DNA of 64,000 nt from Lentisalinibacter sediminis (GTDB taxonomy: Bacteria > Pseudomonadota > Gammaproteobacteria > Steroidobacterales > Woeseiaceae), in assembly GCF_040706615.1 (NCBI RefSeq), contig NZ_JAPDRF010000005.1:186001-250000 (forward strand), written 5' to 3'. Shown one piece after another: positions 53,178-61,569 of the stretch. Every line of letters starts with the position of its first letter. Within the stretch, counting starts at the first letter, position 1. The notes below the pieces were generated by a model. That model did not search any database. It saw only the letters and a program-made list of their open reading frames with translations, and was not told the origin of the DNA. Both the position numbers and the translations under genes were made by a program.

Positions 53178-54551
53178 ATGGAATGGATGTCGGCAGTCCT
53201 GTTTCTGGTCGTGATTCTGGTGCTGCTGGCCGGCTTCCCGGTGGCGTTCACCCTGGGTGGCACGGCCCTCGTCTTCGCCGGCATCGGCGCCGCGGCCGGC
53301 GTCTTCGATGCGGCCTTCCTGTCGAGCATCCCGAACCGGCTCTTCGGCATCATGGGTAACGAGACCCTGGTGGCGGTGCCGCTGTTCGTATTCATGGGCA
53401 TCACCCTGGAGCGGGCCCGCATTGCCGAGGAACTGTTGGACACGCTGTCGGCGCTGTTCGGCCGGGTCCGCGGGGGGCTCGGCATCTCGGTCACCCTCGT
53501 CGGCATGCTGCTCGCGGCCAGCACGGGCATCGTCGGCGCGACGGTGGTGACCATGGGGCTGCTCTCCCTGCCTACCATGTTGAAACGGGGCTACTCGCCG
53601 TCGGTGGCCTGCGGCACGATCTGCGCTTCGGGTACGCTCGGCCAGATCATCCCGCCGTCCATCATCCTGGTGCTCCTCGGCGACGTCCTGTCGTCCGCCT
53701 ATCAGGAAGCGCAGTTGGAGCAGGGCATCTTCTCGCCGGAGACCGTATCGGTGGGCGATCTGTTCGCGGGCGCGCTGGTGCCCGGGCTGCTGCTGGTGGC
53801 GCTGTACGTCGCCTACGTGGCGGTGACCGCGCTGCTGCGGCCGGAATCCATGCCGGCACCGGTCGAGGTGACCGGTGCCGGCGAACACCTCGGAGCCCGC
53901 ATTTTCCGGGCACTGCTGCCGCCGCTCGGGCTGATCCTGGCGGTGCTCGGCTCCATCCTGGCAGGGATCGCCACACCCACCGAGGCCGCGGCCGTGGGCG
54001 CGATGGGCGCCATGCTGCTCGCACTCGGCCGCCGCCAGCTGGACCTGCCCCGTCTGCGGGAGATCATGGAAGGCACCGTACGGGTGAGCAGCATGGTGTT
54101 CCTGATCCTGATCGGCGCCTCGGTGTTCTCGGTGGTGTTCCGCGGCTACGGCGGCGACGACGCGGTGGCCGAGATCCTCGGCGGCCTGCCCGGCGGTGTC
54201 TTCGGCGCGGTCGTCGTGGTGATGCTGGTGATGTTCCTGCTGGGCTTCGTCCTGGACTTCATCGAAATCACTTTCGTCGTGGTGCCAATCGTGGGGCCCG
54301 TGCTGCTGGCCATGGGCCTGGACCCCGTGTGGCTCGGGGTGATGATCGCGATCAACCTGCAGACCTCGTTCCTGACGCCGCCCTTCGGCTTTGCGCTGTT
54401 CTATCTGCGCGGCGTGGCGCCGGAAACGATACGCACCGGCCAGATCTACCGGGGCGTGATCCCGTTCGTGATCATCCAGCTCGTCACCCTGGGCGTGCTG
54501 GCGCTGTGGCCGGAACTGGTCACCTGGCTCCCCGACCGCATCTACGGCTGA
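53178..54551 (+). CDS. dctM: TRAP transporter large membrane subunit DctM
   Basis: DctM is the sodium-driven, roughly twelve-helix transport subunit. The 457-residue protein shows FPVAFTLGGTALVFA, the long GILLAASTGIVGATVVTMG region, SGTLGQIIPPSI-like ICASGTLGQIIPPSI, and NLQTSFLTPPFGFALFYLRG. The binding protein gene, dctP, is convergent across an array of inverted repeats. Confidence 0.95.
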   Translation: MEWMSAVLFLVVILVLLAGFPVAFTLGGTALVFAGIGAAAGVFDAAFLSSIPNRLFGIMGNETLVAVPLFVFMGITLERARIAEELLDTLSALFGRVRGGLGISVTLVGMLLAASTGIVGATVVTMGLLSLPTMLKRGYSPSVACGTICASGTLGQIIPPSIILVLLGDVLSSAYQEAQLEQGIFSPETVSVGDLFAGALVPGLLLVALYVAYVAVTALLRPESMPAPVEVTGAGEHLGARIFRALLPPLGLILAVLGSILAGIATPTEAAAVGAMGAMLLALGRRQLDLPRLREIMEGTVRVSSMVFLILIGASVFSVVFRGYGGDDAVAEILGGLPGGVFGAVVVVMLVMFLLGFVLDFIEITFVVVPIVGPVLLAMGLDPVWLGVMIAINLQTSFLTPPFGFALFYLRGVAPETIRTGQIYRGVIPFVIIQLVTLGVLALWPELVTWLPDRIYG

Positions 54552-54599
54552 CCCGCTCTTCTGGGCGTGGCGTCCTTCTATTGGCGCAGGCCCGCCATC

Positions 54600-54681
54600 G
54601 GGTGGGTAAGGGTGGCGGGGACGCTCAGTCGGACGTCCTGGCTCCAGTCGGCCCGGACGACCCCGCCACCCTCACCCACCC
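54600..54681. repeat. 21-bp inverted repeat (one mismatch)
   Basis: A G-rich arm at 54600-54620 and its complement at 54661-54681 match at 20 of 21 positions, with a 40-base loop containing the palindrome GGACGTCC. It starts about 50 bases after the dctM stop. No T-run follows. Confidence 0.85.
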
Positions 54682-54693
54682 GCTGACGGGCCC

Positions 54694-54751
54694 GTAGCCG
54701 AGAGGTCTGGCACGAGTCAGCAGGCGCCGCTGACTGGCGGATCCTCTCGGC
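54694..54751 (+). repeat. Two-tier hairpin with a GTAG foot
   Basis: GTAG at 54694-54697 runs into an outer stem GCCGAGAGG (54697-54705)/CCTCTCGGC (54743-54751) and an inner stem AGTCAGC (54715-54721)/GCTGACT (54729-54735). A GTAG foot before a hairpin is the layout of REP elements, though the sequence is different from the one at 54863. Confidence 0.65.
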
Positions 54752-54762
54752 CACCGCGAGGC

Positions 54763-54834
54763 GGCCGTCATGCGGGGGTATCCATCGCCGCGACCTTTTG
54801 TCGGGAGCAAGATGGATACCCCCGCATGACGGCC
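54763..54834. repeat. Perfect 23-bp inverted repeat
   Basis: The arm at 54763-54785 (begins GGCCGTCATG) is exactly complementary to 54812-54834, with a 26-base loop. Perfection over 23 bp suggests recent origin or selected structure. I see no transposase nearby and no obvious target-site duplication. Confidence 0.9.
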
Positions 54835-54862
54835 ACGATAGAACGGGGGTCTGGGAGAGCGG

Positions 54863-54887
54863 ATCGGGCCTGAAGGCCCTCCTACAA
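54863..54887 (-). repeat. REP-like element overlapping the dctP stop
   Basis: On the minus strand a GTAG foot (54885-54882) precedes the hairpin GGGCC-TTCA-GGCCC. This matches the layout of bacterial REP sequences (GTAG plus GC hairpin) known from Pseudomonas and relatives. The dctP TAG stop lies within the foot, so the element sits directly at the gene end and could act as its 3' stabiliser or terminator. Confidence 0.7.
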
Positions 54888-55997
54888 ATCTACCGGGCCG
54901 TCGCGGGCTTCCAGGTAGGCGCGCTCCGTGATGCTCTGGAACACCGCGGAGCGCTCGAGGAACGCTTCCTGGGACGCGCGGATCCTGGCGATCAACGGGT
55001 CGCGGGCGCTCATTTCGTCGAGGAGGTCCCGCGTGATCTCCTTCAGGCGCTCCAGCACCGGCTGGGGGAAGCGTCGCACCTCGATGTCCGGGTCGGCGAG
55101 GATGGTCTGCAGCGCCTCGGCGTCCCGGTAGGCGAACTCGGCGCGCATGTCGTTGTTGACGGACTGGCTGGCCACGGCGATGACGGCCTGCAGGTCCGGC
55201 GGCAGACTTTCCCAGGCGTCCTTGTTGACGATGCACTCCAGCGTCGGGCCCGGCTCGTGCCAGCCGGGGTAGTAATAGTAGCGGGCGGCCTTGTTCAGGC
55301 CGAAGGCGACGTCGTTGTAGGGGCCGACCCATTCGGTGGCGTCGATGTTGCCGGTCTGCAGGGCGGTGAATATCTCGCCGCCGGGCAGGCTGACCGGCGT
55401 GCCGCCGGCCCGGCGCAGCACCTCGCCGCCGAGGCCGGGGATGCGCATCTTCAGCCCATCGAGGTCGGCGAAGGTCTCGATGGGCTTGTTGAACCAGCCG
55501 CCCATCTGCACGCCCGTGTTGCCGGCCGCGTGGGGCACGAGGTTGAACGGGTCATAGGTCTCCCGCCACAAATCCATGCCGCCGCCGTAGAACAGCCAGC
55601 CGTTCATCTCGTGGGAGTTCAGGCCGAACGGGATCGAGGTGAAGAACTGGCCTGCCTCAACCTTGCCTTTCCAGTAATAGGCGGCGCCGTGGCCCAGCTC
55701 CGCCGTGCCCTGGGAGACGGCGTCGAACACCTCGAACGGCGGTACCAGTTCGCCTGCCGCATAGACGTGAACCTTGATGCGGCCGCCCGAGACTTCCTCG
55801 ATGCGCCGGGCCAGATTGGCGGCGCCTCGACCGAGGCCGGGGAAGTTGGGCGGCCAGGTGGTCACCATCTTCCAGTTCAGGGTAGGAGCGTCGGCGCACG
55901 CGGCGCCCGGCGCGGCCGACTGTTCGCCGGCACAGCCTGCCAGGCCGGCGGTGAGTGCGCCGGCGCCAATGCCGGTAACGAAATCCCGTCTCTTCAT
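54882..55997 (-). CDS. dctP: TRAP transporter periplasmic binding protein, DctP family, monocarboxylate/2-oxoacid type
   Basis: This 371-residue binding protein captures an acid substrate for a TRAP permease. The N terminus MKRRDFVTGIGAGALTAGLAGC has a twin-arginine motif and a lipobox Cys, so it is predicted to be exported folded by Tat and lipid-anchored. The mature part (KMVTTWPPNFPGLG, GNTGVQMGGW, GNIDATEWVGPYND) resembles the TakP-like 2-oxoacid/lactate group. I chose the ATG at 55997 because it gives that signal. tatABC lie 1 kb downstream. Confidence 0.92.
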   Translation of the reverse strand: MKRRDFVTGIGAGALTAGLAGCAGEQSAAPGAACADAPTLNWKMVTTWPPNFPGLGRGAANLARRIEEVSGGRIKVHVYAAGELVPPFEVFDAVSQGTAELGHGAAYYWKGKVEAGQFFTSIPFGLNSHEMNGWLFYGGGMDLWRETYDPFNLVPHAAGNTGVQMGGWFNKPIETFADLDGLKMRIPGLGGEVLRRAGGTPVSLPGGEIFTALQTGNIDATEWVGPYNDVAFGLNKAARYYYYPGWHEPGPTLECIVNKDAWESLPPDLQAVIAVASQSVNNDMRAEFAYRDAEALQTILADPDIEVRRFPQPVLERLKEITRDLLDEMSARDPLIARIRASQEAFLERSAVFQSITERAYLEARDGPVDL

Positions 55998-56380
55998 GCC
56001 GATACCCCGCTGATGTTCCCGGGAGTGTAGTCCGAGCAGGGCCGACCGCCAACATTCAGCGGCAGGAGGGGCGTTTACCACATTAGCTGAATAATTGACT
56101 CGTATGGTTATATTATTCCCACCGAATTAGCATTATTCGAGTAGTGGGATTTTTATTGATTAATGCGTAAATTATTGAATAATTTGTGGGACTAATTGGC
56201 GGGGGAGGAGGGCCGCGGTCCCATGCACCTCCCTGTGAGCGGGCGGCTGCGGCGGTCTCCTCCCCCGTGGAAAGCCGTTGGCGTGCCCGCGCGGCGGGGT
56301 GCCGGCGACCGGGGTAGACTGCCATCGGGCCCGACAGGCAGCATCGCCATTTTCTGGGAAACCGCGGGAAGAATCTGGAC
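55998..56380. other. AT-rich region between dctP and dtd with stem-loops
   Basis: This 383-base divergent gap contains an AT-rich tract at about 56085-56200, unusual for the genome. Within it a bipartite palindrome has arms CCCAC-CGAAT (56118-56127) and ATTCG...GTGGG (56135-56148). A 10-bp inverted repeat, GGGGGAGGAG (56201-56210) with CTCCTCCCCC (56257-56266), closes a GC-rich loop. It probably holds the dctP promoter; I see no gene. Confidence 0.6.
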
Positions 56381-56818
56381 ATGATCGGTCTGCTGCAGCG
56401 GGTCACGGAAGCGTCCGTCCACGTGGACGGGCGGGAGGTGGCCAGCATCGGCGAGGGGCTCGCGGTCCTGGTGGGGGTACGCCGGGGCGACGACCAGCGC
56501 GACGCCGCCCGCCTGGCAGAGCGCCTGCTCGGTTACCGGGTGTTCCCGGATGCCGAGGGCCGCATGAACCGGTCCCTCGCGGACACCGGCGGGGCGCTGC
56601 TGCTGGTGCCCCAGTTCACCCTGGCCGCCAATACGCGCAAGGGCACCCGGGCCAGCTTCACGACGGCGGCGCCGCCGGAGGAGGGCCGGCGCCTGTTCGA
56701 CGAGCTGGCCGCCCGGGCGCGGGCCGCCCACGGTACCGTCGCCACCGGGGAGTTCGGTGCCGACATGCGCGTATCACTTGTCAACTGGGGCCCCGTGACC
56801 TTCTGGCTCGAGACCTGA
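56381..56818 (+). CDS. dtd: D-aminoacyl-tRNA deacylase
   Basis: DTD removes D-amino acids and glycine mischarged on tRNA. The 145-residue protein has the conserved Gly-cis-Pro motif NWGPVT near the C terminus. The other signature, normally SQFT, reads P77-Q-F-T80, so the conserved Ser is Pro. Length is normal. It lies 138 bases before tatA and divergent from dctP. Confidence 0.93.
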   Translation: MIGLLQRVTEASVHVDGREVASIGEGLAVLVGVRRGDDQRDAARLAERLLGYRVFPDAEGRMNRSLADTGGALLLVPQFTLAANTRKGTRASFTTAAPPEEGRRLFDELAARARAAHGTVATGEFGADMRVSLVNWGPVTFWLET

Positions 56819-56956
56819 GCGGAAGCCTCCGGCATCGGGGAACCTGCGCACATTTCCTGTTGCCGAATTGACGTATCATCCACCACTCGGAGGTGGCCCC
56901 GTGGCCGCCGCACATTCACAATCGGTACACAGGACCGCCTGTGGGGTGACTAGGAA

Positions 56957-57217
56957 ATGTTAGGGAACATCAGTATCTGGCAGCTCCTTATCGTGCTGCT
57001 GATCGTCATCGCGATCTTCGGCACGAAGAAGCTGCGCAACATGGGTTCCGACGTGGGCGAGGCCGTCCGCGGTTTCCGCAGCGCGATGGACGATGCCGAC
57101 AAGGAACCCGAGCAGAAGAATCTCCCGGACAGCGAGGAGAAGGACGCGGACTTCGGCACGCAGAACGAGACCCGCACGACGGAGAGCCAGTCCGGTTCGA
57201 AGACCGGTCAGTCCTGA
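56957..57217 (+). CDS. tatA: Sec-independent protein translocase TatA
   Basis: TatA oligomerises to allow folded twin-arginine proteins across the inner membrane. The 86-residue protein has the helix ISIWQLLIVLLIVIAIFG, the amphipathic GTKKLRNMGSDVGEAVRGF and an acidic/charged tail. It starts the tatABC operon. A CCACC...GGTGG hairpin lies in the leader (about 56880-56896). Confidence 0.95.
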   Translation: MLGNISIWQLLIVLLIVIAIFGTKKLRNMGSDVGEAVRGFRSAMDDADKEPEQKNLPDSEEKDADFGTQNETRTTESQSGSKTGQS

Positions 57218-57232
57218 CCCTGCGCGCACGCC

Positions 57233-57784
57233 GTGTTCGACGTCGGTTTTTCCGAACTCATCCTGCTGTTCGTCATCGGGCTCCTGGTGCTGGGGCCCGA
57301 GAAGCTGCCGCAGGTGGCGAACAAGCTCGGCAGCTGGGTGGGGCAGGCACGGCGCATGACCCGCATGCTCAAGCGGCAGGTCGAGGAGGAACTCGAGTTC
57401 TCCAAGGTGCGCGAGTCGGTCAACCAGCCGCTGTCCTCGCTCATGGACAAGCCCGTCGCAAAGCCAAAGCCAAAGCCGAAACCGACCGACCTGGACTACG
57501 AGGACGGCGAGGACGACGAGTCCGGCTTCGGCGAAACGGGTCACGCCGATGCCGAACAACAGGGCGACGACCGCCCGGTGCCGGACCCGGCGGCACCGCC
57601 GCGGCCCGATGCCGGAGAGACGAAGGCCGGGGCACCGGCGGCCGCCGGCGAGCAGGGCGACGAGCCGCCGCAGCAATCCGCCGACCAGTCCCGAAACCCA
57701 TCGGTTGAGGAGCCGGCCGGCGAGCCCGGCGACCACAGCCCGGAGGACGGCGCAGGCAGCCACAAGACCACGGCGTCGTCATGA
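57233..57784 (+). CDS. tatB: Sec-independent protein translocase TatB
   Basis: TatB joins TatC in the Tat receptor complex. The 183-residue protein starts with a GTG (VFDVGFSELILLFVIGLLVLGPEKLPQ), with the conserved Glu8 and the LGPEKLP hinge. A (KP)n repeat at about 76-84 and a long acidic, disordered tail follow. Its stop overlaps tatC by four bases. Confidence 0.94.
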   Translation: MFDVGFSELILLFVIGLLVLGPEKLPQVANKLGSWVGQARRMTRMLKRQVEEELEFSKVRESVNQPLSSLMDKPVAKPKPKPKPTDLDYEDGEDDESGFGETGHADAEQQGDDRPVPDPAAPPRPDAGETKAGAPAAAGEQGDEPPQQSADQSRNPSVEEPAGEPGDHSPEDGAGSHKTTASS

Positions 57785-58584
57785 CCACGAGCGAAGAGCG
57801 CACTCAGGAACCGAAAGATGAGGAGCGTCTGGAGGAAGCGACGCTGCTCTCGCATCTCGTCGAGCTGCGGTCCCGATTGCTCAAGGCCACGATCGCCGTC
57901 CTCGTCATTTTCCTGATACTGGCGCCGTTCGCGGCACGCATCTTCACGCTGGTGGCAACGCCCCTCGTGCGGGCCCTCCCCGAGGGCAACAGCATGATCG
58001 CCACCGGCGTCGCATCCCCCTTCTTCTCGCCGTTCAAGCTCTCGTTCTTCGTCGCGCTGTTCCTGGCCATGCCGGTGGTGCTGTATCAGGCCTGGGCCTT
58101 CATCGCCCCCGGCCTCTACAAGCGCGAAAAGAAGATGGCGGTGCCATTGCTGGCCTCGAGCATCCTGCTCTTCTACCTCGGCATCGCCTTCGCCTATTTC
58201 GTGGTGTTCCCGCTGATGTTCGGCTTCTTCACCAGCGTGGCGCCCACGGACGTGGCGGTGATGACCGATATCGAGGCCTACCTCAGCTTCATCATCGCGA
58301 TCTTCTTCGCCTTCGGTCTGGCCTTCGAGGTGCCGGTGGCGACCGTGCTGCTGGTATGGGCCGGCTTCACGACCCCGGAGACGCTCGGGAAAGCGCGCGC
58401 GTACGTATTCCTGGGCGCTTTTGTGCTGGGCATGGTGCTGACGCCGCCGGACATGATCAGCCAGACGCTGCTGGCGATCCCGGTGTACCTTCTGTACGAG
58501 GCGGGGATCTTCATGTCGAAGGTGCTGGTGAAACGCGGTAGCGGCAAGGAAGAAACCGAACCGGATACCGGAGGCGAGGGCTGA
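57781..58584 (+). CDS. tatC: Sec-independent protein translocase TatC
   Basis: TatC is the six-helix core receptor that binds the twin-arginine signal. The 267-residue protein has the N-terminal LLSHLVELRSRLLKA and the conserved Glu in GLAFEVPVATVLLV. It overlaps tatB. A large ATPase gene follows four bases after its stop. A Tat substrate (DctP) is encoded nearby. Confidence 0.96.
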   Translation: MTTSEERTQEPKDEERLEEATLLSHLVELRSRLLKATIAVLVIFLILAPFAARIFTLVATPLVRALPEGNSMIATGVASPFFSPFKLSFFVALFLAMPVVLYQAWAFIAPGLYKREKKMAVPLLASSILLFYLGIAFAYFVVFPLMFGFFTSVAPTDVAVMTDIEAYLSFIIAIFFAFGLAFEVPVATVLLVWAGFTTPETLGKARAYVFLGAFVLGMVLTPPDMISQTLLAIPVYLLYEAGIFMSKVLVKRGSGKEETEPDTGGEG

Positions 58585-58588
58585 TGCG

Positions 58589-61009
58589 ATGCAGGATTTC
58601 GAGAAACTCGGTGCGTTCTACGTAGGCAAGGCGGTCGACGAGGCCAGCGGCAAGGTCGGCGACGAGCTGGTCCTGTACGACTCGAAGGACCTCACCACCC
58701 ATGCCGTAATCATCGGCATGACCGGCAGCGGCAAGACCGGCCTCGGCATCGGCATCATCGAGGAAGCCGCCATGGACCACGTGCCGGTGATCGCGATCGA
58801 TCCGAAGGGCGACCTCGGCAACCTGCTGCTGACCTTCCCCGACCTCGCCGCCGACGATTTCGAGCCGTGGGTGAACCCCTCCGAAGCGGTGAACCAGGGC
58901 CGCACGGTGCGCCAGTTCGCCGCCGACCAGGCGGCGCTGTGGAAGAAGGGCCTGACGGACTGGGGCCAGGACGGTGAACGCATCCGGGCGCTGCGCGAGC
59001 GCACCGACATGGCCGTCTACACGCCCGGCTCCACCGCCGGCCTGCCGGTCTCGGTGCTGCGCTCGTTCGCAGCGCCGGATGCGGTATTCTGCGAGGACCG
59101 GGACCTCTACCGGGAGCGCGTGCAGGCGACCGCCACCGGCGTCCTGTCGCTGCTCGGCATCGACGCCGACCCGGTGACCAGCCGGGAGCACATCCTCGTC
59201 TCGAACCTGCTGGACCACTACTGGGGCGAGGACCGCGACCTGGACGTCGCCACGCTGATCGGGCTGATCCAGAATCCGCCAATCACGCGCATCGGCGTGA
59301 TGTCGCTCGACTCCTTCTATCCGCCGAAGGAACGCTTCGAGCTTGCCATGCAGCTGAACAGCCTGCTGGCCGCGCCGGGCTTCGAAGCCTGGATGGAGGG
59401 CGAGCCGCTCAGTGCCGGGCGCCTGCTCTACACGGAGAGCGGCAAGCCCCGGGTGTCGGTCATGTCGATCGCCCACCTCTCCGAGCCGGAACGCATGTTC
59501 TTCGTCAGCATGCTGCTGAACGAACTCATCGCCTGGATGCGCGCCCAGCCCGGCACCGCCAGCCTGCGCGCCATCCTCTACATGGACGAGATATTCGGCT
59601 ACATGCCGCCGGTGGCGAATCCCCCGTCCAAGCCGCTGTTCCTGACCCTGCTCAAGCAGGCGCGTGCCTATGGCCTGGGGCTGGTGCTCTCCACCCAGAA
59701 CCCGGTGGACCTCGACTACAAGGGTCTTTCCAATACGGGCACCTGGTTCATCGGCCGCCTGCAGACCGAGCGCGACAAGGCCCGGGTCATGGAGGGCCTC
59801 GAAGGGGCGGCCGCCGGCGTCGAGTTCGACCGCGGCCGCATGGAGCAGACCATCGCCGGGCTCGGCAAGCGACGTTTCCTGCTGCACAACGTGCACGAGG
59901 ATGCGCCGGTCGTCTTCAACACCCGCTGGGTCATGTCGTATCTGCCGGGGCCGCTCACCCGGGATCAGATCCGGCGCCTGATGCAGGGCCGGCGGCCGGC
60001 GCCGGCTGAAGCCGCAGAACCCGACGAGTCCGCGGGTGCTTCGACGCTGGGCGAGGTGGCCTCGGCGCCCCCGGTACTTGCGCCCGCCGTGCAGCAGTTC
60101 TGGCTGCCGGCCGGGGCGGAGAACCCCGGCGACATCGTCTACCGCCCCCGGGTAATCGGTGCGGCAGAGGCAGCCTACACCAGCAGCCGGTACGGGGTGG
60201 ACGAGGAACGCCGCTACCTCCTCGCGGCCGAGGCCGGGGACGGCGCGGTGGCGCTGGACTGGAACGAGGCGCAGGAACTGCCGTTCGCTGCCGACGAGCT
60301 CGAGACACGGGGTCTGCCCGGCACCGCCTACACCCCGCTCGCGGGCACGCTGGCGGCGGCGGACAGCTATGCCGACTGGGAGCGCGACCTGAAGCGCTGG
60401 ATACGCAACGAGCGGCCGGTCGTCCTGTATCGCAACCGGCACCTCAAGCTGACGTCGGAGCCGGCCGAGAGCGAGGCCGACTTCCGCATCCGATTGCAGC
60501 AGGCTGCCAGCGAGAAGCGTGACCAGGAGGTGGCGCGGCTCCGCAAACGCTATGCCTCCAAGGTCAACACGCTGGAGAACCGTCTGCTGCGGGCCAGGCA
60601 GACGCTGGAACGCGAGAGCCAGCAGGTGGCGAAGAAGCGCATCGATACCGTGATCTCGGTGGGCACGGCCATCCTCGGCGCGGTGCTCGGCCGCAAGCGC
60701 CTGTCGACTGCGACCGCGGGCAAGATCGGTACCGCCGTGAAAACGGCCGGTGGCATGAGCAAAGAGGCAGGGGACGTCGCGCGGGCAGAAGAAACCGTAA
60801 CGCGGGTCGAGACCGAACTCGCCGAGCTGAACGCGCAGATGGAGCAGGAAGTGGCGCAGCTCGATACCGCTTTCGACGCACAGGAGGCGGAGCTCGACGA
60901 GATTCCCGTACGGGCGGCGGCGAGCAACGTCCGGGTGCGCTTCGTCGGCTTGCTCTGGGTGCCTCACCGCCGCACCGCCGATGGCCGGCTGGTGCCGCTC
61001 GCCGTCTAG
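58589..61009 (+). CDS. HerA/FtsK-superfamily ATPase of unknown function
   Basis: This 806-residue ATPase begins with a short HAS-barrel-like region (YVGKAVDEASGKVGDELVLY), then Walker A GMTGSGKT (43-50), DPKGDLGNLL near 70, and a Walker B AILYMDEIFG near 330. A Gln/Arg sensor-like LSTQNPVDLDYKGLSNTG follows near 370. The last third has coiled coils and a small hydrophobic segment (VISVGTAILGAVLG) near 692. It lies four bases after tatC, probably co-transcribed. Homologues are uncharacterised; DNA or protein pumping is inferred from the superfamily. Confidence 0.85.
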   Translation: MQDFEKLGAFYVGKAVDEASGKVGDELVLYDSKDLTTHAVIIGMTGSGKTGLGIGIIEEAAMDHVPVIAIDPKGDLGNLLLTFPDLAADDFEPWVNPSEAVNQGRTVRQFAADQAALWKKGLTDWGQDGERIRALRERTDMAVYTPGSTAGLPVSVLRSFAAPDAVFCEDRDLYRERVQATATGVLSLLGIDADPVTSREHILVSNLLDHYWGEDRDLDVATLIGLIQNPPITRIGVMSLDSFYPPKERFELAMQLNSLLAAPGFEAWMEGEPLSAGRLLYTESGKPRVSVMSIAHLSEPERMFFVSMLLNELIAWMRAQPGTASLRAILYMDEIFGYMPPVANPPSKPLFLTLLKQARAYGLGLVLSTQNPVDLDYKGLSNTGTWFIGRLQTERDKARVMEGLEGAAAGVEFDRGRMEQTIAGLGKRRFLLHNVHEDAPVVFNTRWVMSYLPGPLTRDQIRRLMQGRRPAPAEAAEPDESAGASTLGEVASAPPVLAPAVQQFWLPAGAENPGDIVYRPRVIGAAEAAYTSSRYGVDEERRYLLAAEAGDGAVALDWNEAQELPFAADELETRGLPGTAYTPLAGTLAAADSYADWERDLKRWIRNERPVVLYRNRHLKLTSEPAESEADFRIRLQQAASEKRDQEVARLRKRYASKVNTLENRLLRARQTLERESQQVAKKRIDTVISVGTAILGAVLGRKRLSTATAGKIGTAVKTAGGMSKEAGDVARAEETVTRVETELAELNAQMEQEVAQLDTAFDAQEAELDEIPVRAAASNVRVRFVGLLWVPHRRTADGRLVPLAV

Positions 61010-61042
61010 GCGCGATTCGTCCGGCCCCGGGTCAGGCCCGGG

Positions 61043-61564
61043 TCAAGCGTCCGGTTCCTCGTCCTCGGCCTCCCCGGAGAGCGAGACGTACTTCTTCAGG
61101 AAGTAGTCCGTGTGACCGGGCGGATGATCCGGCAGCTCGGCGAACACCTCGTAGCCCATCTTCCGGTAGAAGCCGAGCGCCTGGAAGCTGGTGGTGCCCA
61201 CCTGGAAGCGGTTGACGTCGCGGTCCAGCGCGAGACGCTCCAGCCGCATCATCAGTTCGGTGCCGACGTGACGGCCGCGGAATTCCTCGTCGACCCAGAG
61301 ACGCTCGACGTAAAGCCAGCCCCAGCCGATGTAGCCGGTGGCCCCGCCGCGCACGCGCCCGGTGGGGTCGCGGACGAAGACGCCCACCGGCACGTGATGG
61401 GCCGTGGGGCCGATCTGCGAGTCGTTCCACGCGGCGACGCCGCGGCGTACCACCTCCAGGGCGGAGGCATCCGGATTCTCCACCGCCTCGAAGGCCAGGT
61501 CCGAGCGCCGGCGGCGGCGCACCAGCCAGTCCGACAGCCGGCGTCTGAGGGTGAGCTCCCCCAT
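61043..61564 (-). CDS. GNAT family N-acetyltransferase
   Basis: The 173-residue protein has the GNAT core with LYVERLWVDEEFRGRHVGTELM (CoA loop) and a C-terminal FQALGFYRKMGYEVFAEL. The substrate is unknown. The ATG at 61564 was preferred because the upstream stretch overlaps the Kazal gene in another frame. It converges on the ATPase gene and lies five bases after the Kazal gene stop. Confidence 0.85.
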   Translation of the reverse strand: MGELTLRRRLSDWLVRRRRRSDLAFEAVENPDASALEVVRRGVAAWNDSQIGPTAHHVPVGVFVRDPTGRVRGGATGYIGWGWLYVERLWVDEEFRGRHVGTELMMRLERLALDRDVNRFQVGTTSFQALGFYRKMGYEVFAELPDHPPGHTDYFLKKYVSLSGEAEDEEPDA

Positions 61565-61569
61565 GACGG

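Larger units (their letters stand above)
54552..54881. other. Structured 330-base region between convergent dctM and dctP
   Basis: No gene is supported here. The region is built of successive inverted repeats at 54600-54681, 54694-54751 and 54763-54834, then a REP-like hairpin that runs into the dctP stop. Open frames through it are by-products of the repeats. It may serve as a two-way terminator or be a small mobile element cluster. Confidence 0.75.

Noticed and set aside
54625..55332. 235-codon minus-strand frame across the palindrome array
   Set aside because: It runs through inverted repeats and out of frame into dctP; there is no homology.
58511..60967. 818-codon open frame on the minus strand opposite the HerA-type ATPase gene
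   Set aside because: It is longer than most true genes here but has Arg/His/Leu-rich shadow composition with no motif, and lies fully opposite a gene with Walker motifs.
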